The notes below the pieces were generated by a model that saw only the letters and a program-made list of their open reading frames with translations, did no database searches and was not told where the DNA came from. A stretch of 64,000 bases of DNA from Microcoleus sp. FACHB-61 (GTDB taxonomy: Bacteria; Cyanobacteriota; Cyanobacteriia; Cyanobacteriales; Microcoleaceae), in contig JACJNY010000068.1 of the NCBI GenBank assembly GCA_014695295.1, positions 1 to 64,000 of the forward strand. The letters run 5' to 3'. Both the position numbers and the translations under genes were made by a program. Below, one piece after another: positions 25,380-34,771 of this stretch (position 1 is the first letter of the stretch; each line of letters opens with the position of its first letter).

Positions 25380-26105
25380 ATGCTAAAAATGACACCATTA
25401 GCTAACATTTTCAATGCCATAAAAGAGCCAGCAAAAAAGCATCACAACTCGAAGTGGGGGGTGTTCTTGCTAATGCTAGCAGTAGGTTTTGGCGGCTGGA
25501 AAATTGGGTTGCCTGAACTGGCATCATTTTTTAATAATATCGCGTTTGAGAACTACAAAGCCAATCGATTGGCTGATACTCAAAAAGCATATGAGTTAGC
25601 GCTCGCTGTAGATCCCAAAAGCCGAACAGCTCTTTACAATTTGGGATGGCTGTGCGAAGAGGTGCAAGATTTACAATGCGCCCGAGGAAAATATCTGCAA
25701 GCTGCAAAACTCGGTCTGCCTGCTGCTTACAGCAATTTGGCTCGATTATATATAGTCGATCAAAAAAACTATCCGGCTGCCGTACACTTCCTGTGGCAAG
25801 GTTTGAAATTAGCTGAGGACGATCGAGTCAAATATTCTTTACTCAAAAACTTGGGATGGGCTCGCCTGGAACAGGGTCGATATTCAGAGGCATTGCAACA
25901 TCTGGATGCAGCGATTAAACTTGATAGTGAAGGACCAGCAAGTTACTGCTTAAAAGCGCAAGTCCTAGAAAAGATGAAAAATACTAAGGAAGCGCTACCG
26001 CAGTGGAAAATTTGTCTAAAGTATGCGGATTCCCAAGAATTCGATGAGGATATATGGATAGGAATGGCACGTCAACGATTAAACGAGGAAAAAACAAATA
26101 AATGA
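25380..26105 (+). CDS. Membrane-anchored TPR protein
   Basis: 241 residues. One N-terminal hydrophobic segment (WGVFLLMLAVGFGGWKIGLPEL, about 24-45) is followed by four or five TPR units: ADTQKAYELALAVDPKSRTALYNLGWLCEE, ARGKYLQAAKLGLPAAYSNLARLY, and EALQHLDAAIKLDSEGPASYCLKAQVLE. The domain probably faces the periplasm or thylakoid lumen and binds partner proteins. Its stop codon overlaps the start of the next gene (ATGA), so the two are translationally coupled. No specific family recognised. Confidence 0.8.
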   Translation: MLKMTPLANIFNAIKEPAKKHHNSKWGVFLLMLAVGFGGWKIGLPELASFFNNIAFENYKANRLADTQKAYELALAVDPKSRTALYNLGWLCEEVQDLQCARGKYLQAAKLGLPAAYSNLARLYIVDQKNYPAAVHFLWQGLKLAEDDRVKYSLLKNLGWARLEQGRYSEALQHLDAAIKLDSEGPASYCLKAQVLEKMKNTKEALPQWKICLKYADSQEFDEDIWIGMARQRLNEEKTNK

Positions 26106-26329
26106 AACGCACAGTTTTGCTTTCATCAACCATACTGGCAATTATAACGGTACTGGAGCTAAGTCAAGCCTCAAAAGCACTGCCAACTCCTGCGACTGTT
26201 AACCCTGCCGTTAATCAATCAGTCAAAATGCTGTTCAACTCGAATCAGTCGATGAAACAGTGCAAAGATAAAAATGGTGGAAAATATGCGTGTCCGAGAT
26301 TCATCATGCCTCGGCAGAGCCAAGAATAA
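26102..26329 (+). CDS. Small secreted protein (75 aa), unknown
   Basis: A signal peptide (LLSSTILAIITVLELSQASKA, cleavage expected near residue 27) precedes a short mature part rich in Asn, Gln and Ser with two cysteines (MKQCKDKNGGKYACPRF). The cysteines could form a disulfide outside the cytoplasm. The ATG overlaps the stop of the membrane-anchored TPR gene, which suggests that the two act together. No family recognised. Confidence 0.65.
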   Translation: MKRTVLLSSTILAIITVLELSQASKALPTPATVNPAVNQSVKMLFNSNQSMKQCKDKNGGKYACPRFIMPRQSQE

Positions 26330-26608
26330 GAGCTATTTTCAATAAATTTTGTAGAGTGTACGATCACCACTTTACAGTAACAGGTATGTAGTATGTAGTA
26401 GTATGAAGGTGCGCAGTGCGCACCTGAGAGCATTTGAGATTTGAGATTAAATAATTGAAAAATTGGAAATAACTTAATGACTATAATGGTTTGCAGCTTG
26501 CATAAAGCTGCATTCTTTTTTTGAACAGGTATAACTATTAATAATTTCTGTGTCCGCTGTTGCTGGAATCCGCACCGGGCGGGGAGAAAACCCCGCCAGC
26601 AATTTTAT

Positions 26609-28069
26609 CTACTCGCCCTCGGTCAAAGCTGAATCTTGCTGCTGGTGCGAGTTGCTGTAAAAACTAGCAATAATCGCCACCATCAACCACCAAAGCATAT
26701 TAACTTCGGGGCGGTACCAAACTGTATCGACAAAACCGTGGGCCATCATGCCGGCTAAAGTTGCGATCGCCCCAATCAACCAAAACCCCTGATTCGATTT
26801 TAGATTTTGGATTTTAGATTTGGGATTTCGGGATTCTTCCTCTAAATTAGAGATGTTAAATTGTGCATCCCGCAGATTTTTTATCTGCAACAAACCTTGA
26901 TTTACGGTGACAGTCATCAGCCAAAGGAAAGACATTAAACCGATAAAACCGGTTTCCACCGCAATTTCCAGCAGCACAGAGTAAGCGCTCAAAGCAGAGA
27001 ATCTCGGCTTCATATAAAGCGGATAAACTTTATTAAAAGCAGTGTTTCCCGGGCCAATTCCGAGAATGGGTCGATCGCGAATCATGTCAATCACCGCCGT
27101 CCAAACATTAATCCGAAAATTGTTGCTGCTGTCACCTCTGCCGATAAACATACTCGAAACTCGATCGCGCAGGGGCTCCACTAAAGCCACTCCCAAAATT
27201 AAGGCCCCAGCCAAACCTCCTAACCCTAACGGCAGCGCCCAAGTCCGCCAGAACCGAGGCATCAAAGGGCTGTACCAGTACCACAGCAGCACTAAAAATA
27301 CCACCAGTAGAGCCACAAAACCGATCCAAGCACCCCGGCTGTCCGTGTAGCGCAAACACGCGCAATTCACCACCAGCATCGTCAGCGCTAAAATTTTTGT
27401 TCCCCATCCTTTCCACACAAAAAGTGCGGCGGCGCTCAATGCAATGGCCGGCAGTAAATAGGAACCAAGCAAGTTAGGATTTCCCAGAAAGCTGTAAACT
27501 CGCGTGACATTGGCTTGAGTAGAAGTCGGATCGTTCCAAGTAGCTAAGGGCGGCACTTTATCAATCCACTGCCGCACGCCGTAGAAACTGACAACTAAAG
27601 CGACGTTCAAAAATACGGCAATTAACCACGATCGCCAACGGGGCGATCGCAATATCCGAGCCATCAGCGCAAAAAACAGCAAATACAGCGTTAGCTTGCT
27701 CCAACCCGTAACAGCGGCGACTTTCACCGGCGACATCGCCGTTGCGACGGTGGCAATTCCCCAGTACAGCAGTACCAGCAAATGAATCGGCGTCAAGGCG
27801 TGAGCGCGATCGTCCGAAACAGTCAGCAGCACCCAAAATGCAGCGCTAGCCGCCATCAGCACCCCCACCAAAGCATTGTTCACAAACGGCGCCAAACCGA
27901 AAGTCAAGCCCAGCAAAACAAAACCCAGGGGTTCTGCCCACTGCATCAGCCAGCTACTCTGCCGCCAACTGCGCAAAGAGCCGATCGCCCCATTTAATAA
28001 ATAACTTCCACTTTGCCACTGAGAGAGCGGCAAATTTGCCAGAGTTAACTGTTGCCAAACTGAATTCAT
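26609..28069 (-). CDS. ictB: IctB-family O-antigen ligase-like membrane protein
   Basis: 486 residues with about 11 membrane segments and the large outside loop of WzyC/O-antigen ligases (NPNLLGSYLLPAIALS, DSRGAWIG, GIGPGNTAFNKVYPLY). In cyanobacteria this family is called IctB, first linked to inorganic carbon accumulation; its real substrate is still debated. One segment, SRNPKSKIQNLKSNQGFW, is translated from a copy of the AAAATCTAAAATC-type repeat common between genes here (26796-26832). It lies in a loop before the last two helices and keeps the frame. Confidence 0.88.
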   Translation of the reverse strand: MNSVWQQLTLANLPLSQWQSGSYLLNGAIGSLRSWRQSSWLMQWAEPLGFVLLGLTFGLAPFVNNALVGVLMAASAAFWVLLTVSDDRAHALTPIHLLVLLYWGIATVATAMSPVKVAAVTGWSKLTLYLLFFALMARILRSPRWRSWLIAVFLNVALVVSFYGVRQWIDKVPPLATWNDPTSTQANVTRVYSFLGNPNLLGSYLLPAIALSAAALFVWKGWGTKILALTMLVVNCACLRYTDSRGAWIGFVALLVVFLVLLWYWYSPLMPRFWRTWALPLGLGGLAGALILGVALVEPLRDRVSSMFIGRGDSSNNFRINVWTAVIDMIRDRPILGIGPGNTAFNKVYPLYMKPRFSALSAYSVLLEIAVETGFIGLMSFLWLMTVTVNQGLLQIKNLRDAQFNISNLEEESRNPKSKIQNLKSNQGFWLIGAIATLAGMMAHGFVDTVWYRPEVNMLWWLMVAIIASFYSNSHQQQDSALTEGE

Positions 28070-28210
28070 TGCTATTTTAGATTTGTACTTAGTAATCGGT
28101 AACAGGTAATTAGGAATCGGTAATAGGGAAGCGGGAATTGATAATTGATAATTGAAAAAAGTTGAGTGATTTTTCTTTCTTCTTTCATCCGTTAAATCCT
28201 TTACCCTGCT

Positions 28211-28252
28211 TCTTCCTTCTTCCTTCTTCCTTCTTCCTTCTTCCTTCTTCCT
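28211..28252. repeat. Six perfect TCTTCCT heptamers
   Basis: TCTTCCT is repeated six times without change, 4 bases from the stop codon of the kinase-like gene. Read on the other strand it is AGGAAGA. Looser relatives occur at 7500-7520 and 29275-29310. Confidence 0.9.
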
Positions 28253-28255
28253 TCT

Positions 28256-29143
28256 TTAGCCTTCCAACAATTCCGTAGCATTGGTACAGGGCAGCGACAG
28301 CACGTAGCGATATCCAGATTCCGGGGCACCTTGAATCGAGAGTTGACCGCCTTGAATTTCCACCAATTGGCAGCAAAGCAGCAGCCCCAAGCGTTCCCTA
28401 GCCCCGTAACCAGCTAACACCGGTGCGGTATCCTCGGCATTCTGGGCCGCCAAAGCCGCCAACTCAGAAAACGCCAGCGTTAATCGCTGCGTACCCTGTG
28501 TCGGGAGTTGCGGTTCGACTCCGAGGGAGTCGGTTTCCGGGTTCGATGGCGAACCGCTATGGGCTCCGACCTTCAACAAGTAGTCGGAGTAGAGTTTAGC
28601 ATGGGGCAAACTTTCTCCCAACCAAGGATGAAAAACCCAAACTCCAATGTTGATACCGTCTTCTTTCCGAGAAACGTGGACTCGAATCACGCTGCCTGCC
28701 CCAGCAGATTGAATAATGCTAAAAATTAAATGGTGCAGCATTTGCTGAACCTTATCTTTATCGACCAACCAGATGCGCGGCCCGGGCCCCATCGACAAAT
28801 TAATTTCTTGCTCTCGCCTCCTTGCAGTCGGCGACAAGATTGTCACAACCTGCTGGCACAAAGTTTCTATATCGACTGCGGTTCGCTTCAAGGTGAAAGC
28901 GGAATCATCTAGTTCTGCCAGTTCCAAAATTTCTTCAACTAGCGATCGCAAAGATCTGCTGCTGTCTTGGATCACGTCAATATATTCTTTTTGCTTGTTC
29001 GTTAAGGGGCCATAAATTTCTTGTTTCAACACGCTTGCCATGCCGAGGACAGAAGTGAGCGGTGTGAGCAATTCCTGCGCTAAATTATTCAGCAGTTTTA
29101 CCTTTATTGAGTTAGTAGACAAATCGATAGGTTTGTTAGTCAT
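28256..29143 (-). CDS. Degenerate sensor histidine kinase (pseudokinase)
   Basis: 295 residues without membrane segments. The HisKA helix pair is recognisable (LAQELLTPLTSVLGMASVL ... LRSLVEEILELAEL), but the phosphoacceptor His expected before ELxTPL is Gln (AQELLTPL). The ATPase part is eroded: the N-box position reads MLHHLIFSIIQS with no Asn, the D-box position reads VWVFHPWLG, and only a GLLLCCQLVEIQGG remnant of the G2 region persists. It is probably a scaffold or dimerisation partner rather than an active kinase. The frame is intact, so it is not a decayed gene. No response regulator is adjacent. Confidence 0.82.
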   Translation of the reverse strand: MTNKPIDLSTNSIKVKLLNNLAQELLTPLTSVLGMASVLKQEIYGPLTNKQKEYIDVIQDSSRSLRSLVEEILELAELDDSAFTLKRTAVDIETLCQQVVTILSPTARRREQEINLSMGPGPRIWLVDKDKVQQMLHHLIFSIIQSAGAGSVIRVHVSRKEDGINIGVWVFHPWLGESLPHAKLYSDYLLKVGAHSGSPSNPETDSLGVEPQLPTQGTQRLTLAFSELAALAAQNAEDTAPVLAGYGARERLGLLLCCQLVEIQGGQLSIQGAPESGYRYVLSLPCTNATELLEG

Positions 29144-29321
29144 CGGTAATTTTTATTGGTTCATTGTCGAGCGAGCGTTGGCGGTTCATTAGACCTATTC
29201 CAAAAGTTTATAACAATCTGTTTACACTTCACAAAAGAAAAAGGGAGGGAAGAAAAATATATATTCGTTCTTCCCTCGAACCTCTTCCTTCTTCCCTTGA
29301 ACCTCTTCCTTATCTGATTAA

Positions 29322-30764
29322 TTAAGATTTAATCATTGCTTCTAAAGCTGATTGCAAGTCTTGAGTCAGTTCGGCAACTGCTAACCTGCGACTGGTTTGA
29401 TATCGCTCCCAGCGATCGCTTACTGATATCGGTTCGCCCACGGTCATTTGTACTTGCTGTTTGCCCAAATTCGGTCTGCCGAAAGGATTTCCCCCTTTGA
29501 TGCGAGCCAGTACGTCCCACAGCAGTAAAGTTGTTTCTGCCAAACGTTCTGCTGTCAGCTTTTCTTCGACGTACCTGCCCGTGACGGACACGAAACTTTC
29601 TACAAGTCTCATGTGCCACATCCGAAGACTTGCTTCTTCAGCGAGGCGATCGGCTAATCCTCTTTCTAAGGGAGAAAGTGCTGCAATATCTTTGATATCT
29701 TCTCGATAAATATAGTCCCAGCCTGCTTGTTCCAGACGGCGGCAGCGGTCTATTAAACTGCCTTTTGGCTTTAAGTTAAAATATTCTTCTGCTACTTGCA
29801 AAGCCACGTCTAACAGTGCTTTCAGTCGAGCCATCATTACTTCATTGCCCGAAGAGTTTGCCGTTTTTTCTGGCAGCGATAATGATGTTAAAATAGATGT
29901 TGTTGGCTGTAAAATTTTATGATAAAAACGGCTGTAAAACTCTTCCATTACTGCTAGTAAATGGCTGCCCAGTCGGATAAGGCGCAGATATTGGAATTTG
30001 TGATTTTGGTTTTCTGCATCTGGATTTGCGGCCTCTAAATTGGCGATATCGGTGCGATCTAATGGTGGCAATCCGCAATCAATTTCTAATTGAGTTAAAA
30101 GTTTTTCTAGGGGCTGCCAAGGGGGGTTGACATAGCGGTATTGAATGCCGATCGGCACAATTAAAACTTTTTCAGTGCGTCCGACTTTTAGCAAATCTTC
30201 AACGCACCAGAAGCCCATTTGAGCGATTCCCGGTTCGAGGGGACTAACTATTTCATTGTGACCGTTGGTGGCGCCTTCTGGGGCGGCGGCGATCGGGAAT
30301 TGGCTGTTGGCAAATAAATTGCGGGCCGATCGCAATCCGACGCGATCGATTTTACCGCGAACAATCGGAGTGCCACCGAGCTGGGAATACAACCAACCGA
30401 CTCCAGCACCGGCCCACAGCGGAATGCCGCGATCGTAGATAAAGTGGGAATGTACCGGGAATTTCAGGGGAATGCCTTTGGCCCGCGCCGCCTGGGGAAC
30501 GAGTTTCCAAATTAGTTGTCCCAAAGAGTAGGGATCGTCTGAGTTGGGGTGGCGGAAGGCTAGCAAGAAGCGAACTTTCTGATTTTGAAATTGGTGGAAT
30601 AGTTCGGCGAGGGTTTCGACGTTTTCGGCTTGAATGTGGCTGATATTCGTCCGAAATCGCAGCCACCAGGGGAGTATTTGCTTACAACCTTGCATCACTA
30701 GCGGGTTGTAGGCTGGGGGTATAAATTCCAGCGGCGGCTGAACTTGGCTAATTGAATTGGGCAT
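29322..30764 (-). CDS. PlsC-like 1-acyl-glycerol-3-phosphate acyltransferase family protein
   Basis: 480 residues, longer than simple PlsC. The acyltransferase domain holds the H-x4-D box in FRHPNSDDPY and a second motif AAAPEGATNGHNEI (canonical PEGTRS, here PEGATN), with GGTPIVRGKIDR between them. The C-terminal 200 residues are helical and have no assigned domain. It probably transfers acyl chains to a lysophospholipid or related acceptor at the membrane. No long hydrophobic helix is evident. The start MPNSISQVQPPLEF is the first ATG in frame. Confidence 0.82.
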   Translation of the reverse strand: MPNSISQVQPPLEFIPPAYNPLVMQGCKQILPWWLRFRTNISHIQAENVETLAELFHQFQNQKVRFLLAFRHPNSDDPYSLGQLIWKLVPQAARAKGIPLKFPVHSHFIYDRGIPLWAGAGVGWLYSQLGGTPIVRGKIDRVGLRSARNLFANSQFPIAAAPEGATNGHNEIVSPLEPGIAQMGFWCVEDLLKVGRTEKVLIVPIGIQYRYVNPPWQPLEKLLTQLEIDCGLPPLDRTDIANLEAANPDAENQNHKFQYLRLIRLGSHLLAVMEEFYSRFYHKILQPTTSILTSLSLPEKTANSSGNEVMMARLKALLDVALQVAEEYFNLKPKGSLIDRCRRLEQAGWDYIYREDIKDIAALSPLERGLADRLAEEASLRMWHMRLVESFVSVTGRYVEEKLTAERLAETTLLLWDVLARIKGGNPFGRPNLGKQQVQMTVGEPISVSDRWERYQTSRRLAVAELTQDLQSALEAMIKS

Positions 30765-30861
30765 TTTGCGATTTTAAATTTTAAATTTTAGATTTTAGAT
30801 TTTAGATTACTAGGCTGCGGTAAAAACTTCCAATTTTTACAATGCTGAAGTTTTTTTTATT

Positions 30862-30893
30862 AACCGCAGAGGACGCAGAGGACACAGAGGAAG
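30862..30893. repeat. AACCGCAGAG-type dispersed repeat
   Basis: AACCGCAGAGGACGCAGAGG followed by ACACAGAGG. Close copies lie at 39146-39175 (AACCGCAGAGAACACAGAGG) and 48638-48665 (AACCGCAGAGAACACAGAGA). In all three the unit is about 9 bp (CAGAGAACA). Confidence 0.8.
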
Positions 30894-30988
30894 AGATGAT
30901 ATAGCAAAGCGTGTCAACTTAACGTCAAAAGTATTACCCGTCTTGGATCGGATATCATGTCCAGTCGATCGACCACAATATTTTGGTC

Positions 30989-31043
30989 GGGGCGGGTTTA
31001 CGGGATTTCTGGCTTATATTACAACTTGGGGGTGAACCCGCCC
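30989..31043. repeat. GGGCGGGTTTA inverted element, copy A
   Basis: GGGGCGGGTTTA on the left and GTGAACCCGCCC on the right form 10-11 bp arms. A second copy with the same arms is at 53090-53149; the interiors differ. Confidence 0.75.
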
Positions 31044-31225
31044 ACACAAGAATTACGATTATTTTACAGGACTAGATATGAACCCATCATCTTTTTTACC
31101 CCCCTGCCCTTGACAAGGGGGACGCGAGGAGATGGGAAACTCGACTAAAAACTAGATTTACCCTCAGTTTCAGCCTTCAACACAGATTTTTGCAATCTAA
31201 AATCTAAAATCTAAAATCTAAAATC

Positions 31226-33232
31226 CTATTGTGCGGCCTCAAATATCATTTCTTGGAAGTTAATGACATCCGATCGCGGATCGCAGTGGGTGACTTTGAC
31301 TTCTAGCCGATCGCCTATTGCGACCGACCGGCCAAATCGCATTGCCAATTCTAAACCCAAATCTTCCAATAAAATCAATCCGAGATTGCTGTCTTCCCTC
31401 AGCCAGCGCAGCATTAAAGCCTCCCAAACTTCATCGGGGTTGCGCCGCAAATATTCCAATCCCCAATAGCGGTTGGTTTGGCGTTCGACGGTGGATGCTT
31501 CTTTAACTGCGGTGCCGAGACACATCACAATGTCCTGTATTTCTTCAGCCGTAAAAGGTAGGGGTTCGCCCCGCAGGTGGGCTTTGATTTGGAAGTGAGT
31601 CAGCAAGTCGGTATAGCGGCGGATCGGGGAAGTAACTTGAGTGTATAATTCCAAACCCAAGCCGGCGTGGCGTCCGGGGGTCAGCCCCATTTCGCTGCGG
31701 GGCATACAGCGGCGCACGGCGCAAGCGCGGGCGGGGCCTGCAGGCACGGCCAGCAGTTCTTCATCAGGAGGGAGTTCGGGCTGTGGCTGATAGCGGTAGG
31801 GTATGGGCAGGCTGTGAGCTTGACCGTAGCGGGCGGCTAGTTCGCCGGCTAAAATCATCATTTCGGCTACTAGCATCCGGGCTGTGGAGTCGTCGATGAC
31901 GTGGATTTTGATGTCGTCGCCGTTGACTTTGATGACGGACTCGGGCATGAAAATGCTGATTGCGCCTTGGGCTTCCCGCCATTTTTGCCGCAGTTTTGCC
32001 GCTTGTGCGATCGCTGCTATTTCCGGTTCTGCTTCGATTCCCAACTCCAGCATTTCGTCTACGTCATCGTAGGTCAAGCGGTAGGTGGGTTTTATGGTGC
32101 TGATGTGGATGCTGTAATCTTGAGCCGCGCCGATTTCGTCTAAGGTGACGCTGAAGCTGAGCGCGCTGCACTCTTTGCCTTGAATTAAACTCATCGGCCC
32201 GGTTGCCAAAGCTGGGGGAAACATGGGAATCATTCCCGTGGGCAGGTAAACCGTAGTGGTGCGCTTTCTGGCTTCGAGGTCGAGTTCGTCTCCGGGGGAA
32301 AGCAAGCGGGTGGGATCGGCGATGTGTATCCAGATCCGCTGCTGGCCGTTTTCGAGGAATTCTAAGCTCAGGCCGTCGTCGATTTCGGTGGTGCTTTCGT
32401 CGTCGATCGTGTAAACCTTGAGGTGAGTTAAATCGAGACGATTTGTGTCCGAGTCGGTTGGGGGATTTTCTAGGCAGCGTTGGGCCACTTCTAATACCTT
32501 TGCGGAGAATTGTAGGGGAATTTGGCTGCGCCGCAAAAACAGGTTTTCGTGGCTACTCCATAGGCCGAGATCGACTAGGAGCCCAAATGCTGCTTCGGGG
32601 TTTTCGGAGCGTTCTAAGCTGGCTAAAGTTTCTAAGGCCGGGGTGCGGTGCGTTGCTTCTTCTCCGAGGAGGGCAAAGCGTTCTAGGGCGTCGAGGCGAG
32701 TTCTGTCGCTATTTTCCCAATCTACATTTTTTCCTGCCAGCCGCTGTTTGACTCGATCCCAAAATCCTTGGGATTCTTGGTGTCGCTGCTGTTCTACTTC
32801 TTGCTGGTGTTTGATTTCGGCTACTTGGGCAGCCGATCGCGGTTCGTAGCGATCGCCCTTTTGTTTAAAATACAATTTGTCTGTTGATAACAAATAGTAA
32901 GCCGCGTAACACTGGGCCGCGCTGCTCTCAGAAAATAACAGCATTGCCAGGGATTCGGGATCTGTGGTTTCTCCGTCGCCGACTAGCAGTTCCCAAGCTA
33001 CTTCCAAACTCGACGGATCTGAGTAGGCTTCTACTTCTTTGAGAAATTTGGGAATGTCGGAGGGTTTGTAAGTTTCTCCGACTACTTCGTAGCTAATTTG
33101 TTTGGGCGGTATGCTGTGCGGTTGACCGTTTTCGTCTACCACGACCCAGTTTTTCTTGCCATCGGGGCGATCGGCAACTGCCAGACGGCGGTCGCCGTGC
33201 ACTCTAAATTCTACTAACGTTCCCTTCTCCAC
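31226..33232 (-). CDS. RNase II/RNase R family 3'-5' exoribonuclease
   Basis: 668 residues, starting at GTG 33232 (MEKGTLVEFRVHGDRRLAVADR), the usual cyanobacterial start. The RNB catalytic domain has the metal-binding Asp cluster in YTIDDESTTEIDDGLSLE, then IHIADPTRLLSPGDELDLEARKR, YLPTGMIPMFPP and SPIRRYTDLLTHFQIKAHL. A C-terminal S1-like beta domain follows. It degrades single-stranded RNA in the cytosol. With 668 residues it is closer to RNase II than RNase R in size. rpsR and rpmG lie upstream on the same strand; I recall this arrangement from other cyanobacteria. Confidence 0.93.
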   Translation of the reverse strand: MEKGTLVEFRVHGDRRLAVADRPDGKKNWVVVDENGQPHSIPPKQISYEVVGETYKPSDIPKFLKEVEAYSDPSSLEVAWELLVGDGETTDPESLAMLLFSESSAAQCYAAYYLLSTDKLYFKQKGDRYEPRSAAQVAEIKHQQEVEQQRHQESQGFWDRVKQRLAGKNVDWENSDRTRLDALERFALLGEEATHRTPALETLASLERSENPEAAFGLLVDLGLWSSHENLFLRRSQIPLQFSAKVLEVAQRCLENPPTDSDTNRLDLTHLKVYTIDDESTTEIDDGLSLEFLENGQQRIWIHIADPTRLLSPGDELDLEARKRTTTVYLPTGMIPMFPPALATGPMSLIQGKECSALSFSVTLDEIGAAQDYSIHISTIKPTYRLTYDDVDEMLELGIEAEPEIAAIAQAAKLRQKWREAQGAISIFMPESVIKVNGDDIKIHVIDDSTARMLVAEMMILAGELAARYGQAHSLPIPYRYQPQPELPPDEELLAVPAGPARACAVRRCMPRSEMGLTPGRHAGLGLELYTQVTSPIRRYTDLLTHFQIKAHLRGEPLPFTAEEIQDIVMCLGTAVKEASTVERQTNRYWGLEYLRRNPDEVWEALMLRWLREDSNLGLILLEDLGLELAMRFGRSVAIGDRLEVKVTHCDPRSDVINFQEMIFEAAQ

Positions 33233-33544
33233 TTGCCAGCTTTATATTTGAGATTTTGGATTTTTACAATAGCCACTTATCGAGTTTCGAGCTTGCGATT
33301 TTAGATTTTGGATCTTGGCAATTTTTCTGGTCAATCGTGAAAGTTAAAATCTAAAAAGTTTTTATTTTTCTTCCTAATTTTTTAACTTTTGACTTTTGAT
33401 TAAGACTTGCGCTGCGGCGACTCTTAACCCTATTTCGCGATTATTTCGCTGCATTCTTGCTGCACTCTTAATGGCAGAAAGACGTTGTTTTCGCGCAAGT
33501 CTTAGTCCCAGTCCAAAATCTAAAACCCAAAATCCCAAATCCTG
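33233..33544. other. Gap with AT-rich repeats
   Basis: 312 bp between rpsR and the RNase gene. It holds repeated TTTTAGATTTTGGAT and AAAATCTAAAACCCAAAATCCC units (33243-33350 and 33508-33540) of the same type as inside ictB. A GACTTGCGC...GCGCAAGTC inverted pair (33405-33413 and 33494-33502) encloses the middle. No gene is seen. Confidence 0.65.
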
Positions 33545-33760
33545 TTAACCTTCTTGGTTTACGAAGGGCATCAAAGCTACAATTCTTGCTCTTTTGATGC
33601 TTCTGGTCAGGTCTCGCTGCTGTTTGGCAGTCAAACCTGTAATCCGGCGGGGCAAAATTTTACCGCGTTCTGTGACGTATTTTTTGAGCAAATCGACATC
33701 TTTGTAGTCGATCGGGTCTCCTGGTTTGATGGGCGAAACGCGCCGGCGAAAGTAAGTCAT
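33545..33760 (-). CDS. rpsR: 30S ribosomal protein S18
   Basis: 71 residues, [35 protein letters not shown] followed by [31 protein letters not shown]. It is a small-subunit platform protein that pairs with S6. Length and sequence are standard for cyanobacteria. It is downstream of rpmG in the same direction. Confidence 0.98.
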   Translation of the reverse strand: MTYFRRRVSPIKPGDPIDYKDVDLLKKYVTERGKILPRRITGLTAKQQRDLTRSIKRARIVALMPFVNQEG

Positions 33761-33905
33761 GGTTTGTTGTTTGTTGACTGTTGACTGTTGACTGTTTACT
33801 TAGTTTTTAGTTATTAGCCGTTAGTTGCTAGCCGTCAGGAAAGCATTTGTTAGTTATCTGCTTTTTGCGGATCAATATCAATTGTTAACGACTAATGACT
33901 AATGA

Positions 33906-34094
33906 CTACTTAATCTCTTTGTGGGCAGTGTGCATGTTGCAATGGGGGCAGAACTTTTTGAGTTCCAGCCGCGCCGTCGTGTTGCGACGGTTCTTGGTGG
34001 TGGTGTACCGAGACACGCCTTTGGAGCGTTTGCTTACGTTTGTACGGCACTCAGTACACTCTAGAGTAATTATGATGCGGACGCCTTTAGCCAT
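33906..34094 (-). CDS. rpmG: 50S ribosomal protein L33
   Basis: 62 residues, [16 protein letters not shown]...[24 protein letters not shown]. The two Cys-x2-Cys pairs (CTEC and CPHC) show the zinc-binding form. It is followed by rpsR after 145 bp that carry TTGACTG heptamer repeats, so the two are probably one operon. Confidence 0.98.
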   Translation of the reverse strand: MAKGVRIIITLECTECRTNVSKRSKGVSRYTTTKNRRNTTARLELKKFCPHCNMHTAHKEIK

Positions 34095-34132
34095 AATTCT
34101 AAATAAATTTCGACTAATTTAAACACAATTTA

Positions 34133-34666
34133 TTATCTTCTCACATTGCTCTGCACTTGGTCAAGCAATCTTCTAACTTTGATGTCGAGGGAGTAGCCGC
34201 GGCGGGTTCCGACGACGATCGTCCCGCCGATGCGATCGTGGAAAGCTTGAGGAAACCTTTCGCCGGAGTTGAGGGCAACGCTACAGTCGATCGCCAGGGG
34301 CAGCATCAGCAGCAAGACGGCGGCGTTGGTAGATGTGAGCCCCCCTATACCTGCGAAGGCTAAGCCGGCGCAAATGCCAAGCAATGCCTCGCGCTTGCAC
34401 AGTTCTTGCACTCCCGGAGTCCGTAGGAATCTGTTATCGGCAATTTTCATGTCCAAAGCCCAGCGCCCGATACTTTGACCTTGGTTTTTCCTGACGATGG
34501 CTACGCGCAGGATCAGCCACAGCAAAACAAAAAATATGGTTTGGGCGATCGCATTAGTGCCTAGAAGCAAACTGGGCAGCCAAACTGCGATTCCGTCAAT
34601 GCAGAAGGCCGCTGCGCGGCGGCCGACTGATACTTTGGGAAGGAGGGGTACTAAATCGGAACTCAT
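34133..34666 (-). CDS. RDD family membrane protein
   Basis: 177 residues from ATG 34666 (MSSDLVPLLP). RRAAAFCIDGIAVWLPSLLLG is the RDD N-terminal box, with the second RDD element (GRWALDMKI) before the last helices. Four membrane segments are visible. RDD proteins are inner-membrane proteins of mostly unknown role, some implicated in ion exchange. It is upstream of rpmG in the same direction with a short gap. Confidence 0.8.
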   Translation of the reverse strand: MSSDLVPLLPKVSVGRRAAAFCIDGIAVWLPSLLLGTNAIAQTIFFVLLWLILRVAIVRKNQGQSIGRWALDMKIADNRFLRTPGVQELCKREALLGICAGLAFAGIGGLTSTNAAVLLLMLPLAIDCSVALNSGERFPQAFHDRIGGTIVVGTRRGYSLDIKVRRLLDQVQSNVRR

Positions 34667-34771
34667 AGGCAAAAAGGTCGATCGCCACTAGCTACTTTTT
34701 CATCTTAAGCTGTGGAATAATCGATCGGCATCAATCAGCGTAAATCAACGTCAAAGCCAACCGCTAATTAT

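Larger units (their letters stand above)
30765..31225. other. Repeat-rich gap between acyltransferase and RNase genes
   Basis: No supported gene. From left to right it holds TTTTAGATTTTAGATT heptamer-type repeats (30774-30805), an AACCGCAGAGGACGCAGAGGACACAG element (30862-30890), a GGGCGGGTTTA inverted element (30989-31043), and AATCTAAAATCTAAA repeats abutting the RNase stop (31193-31225). Confidence 0.7.
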
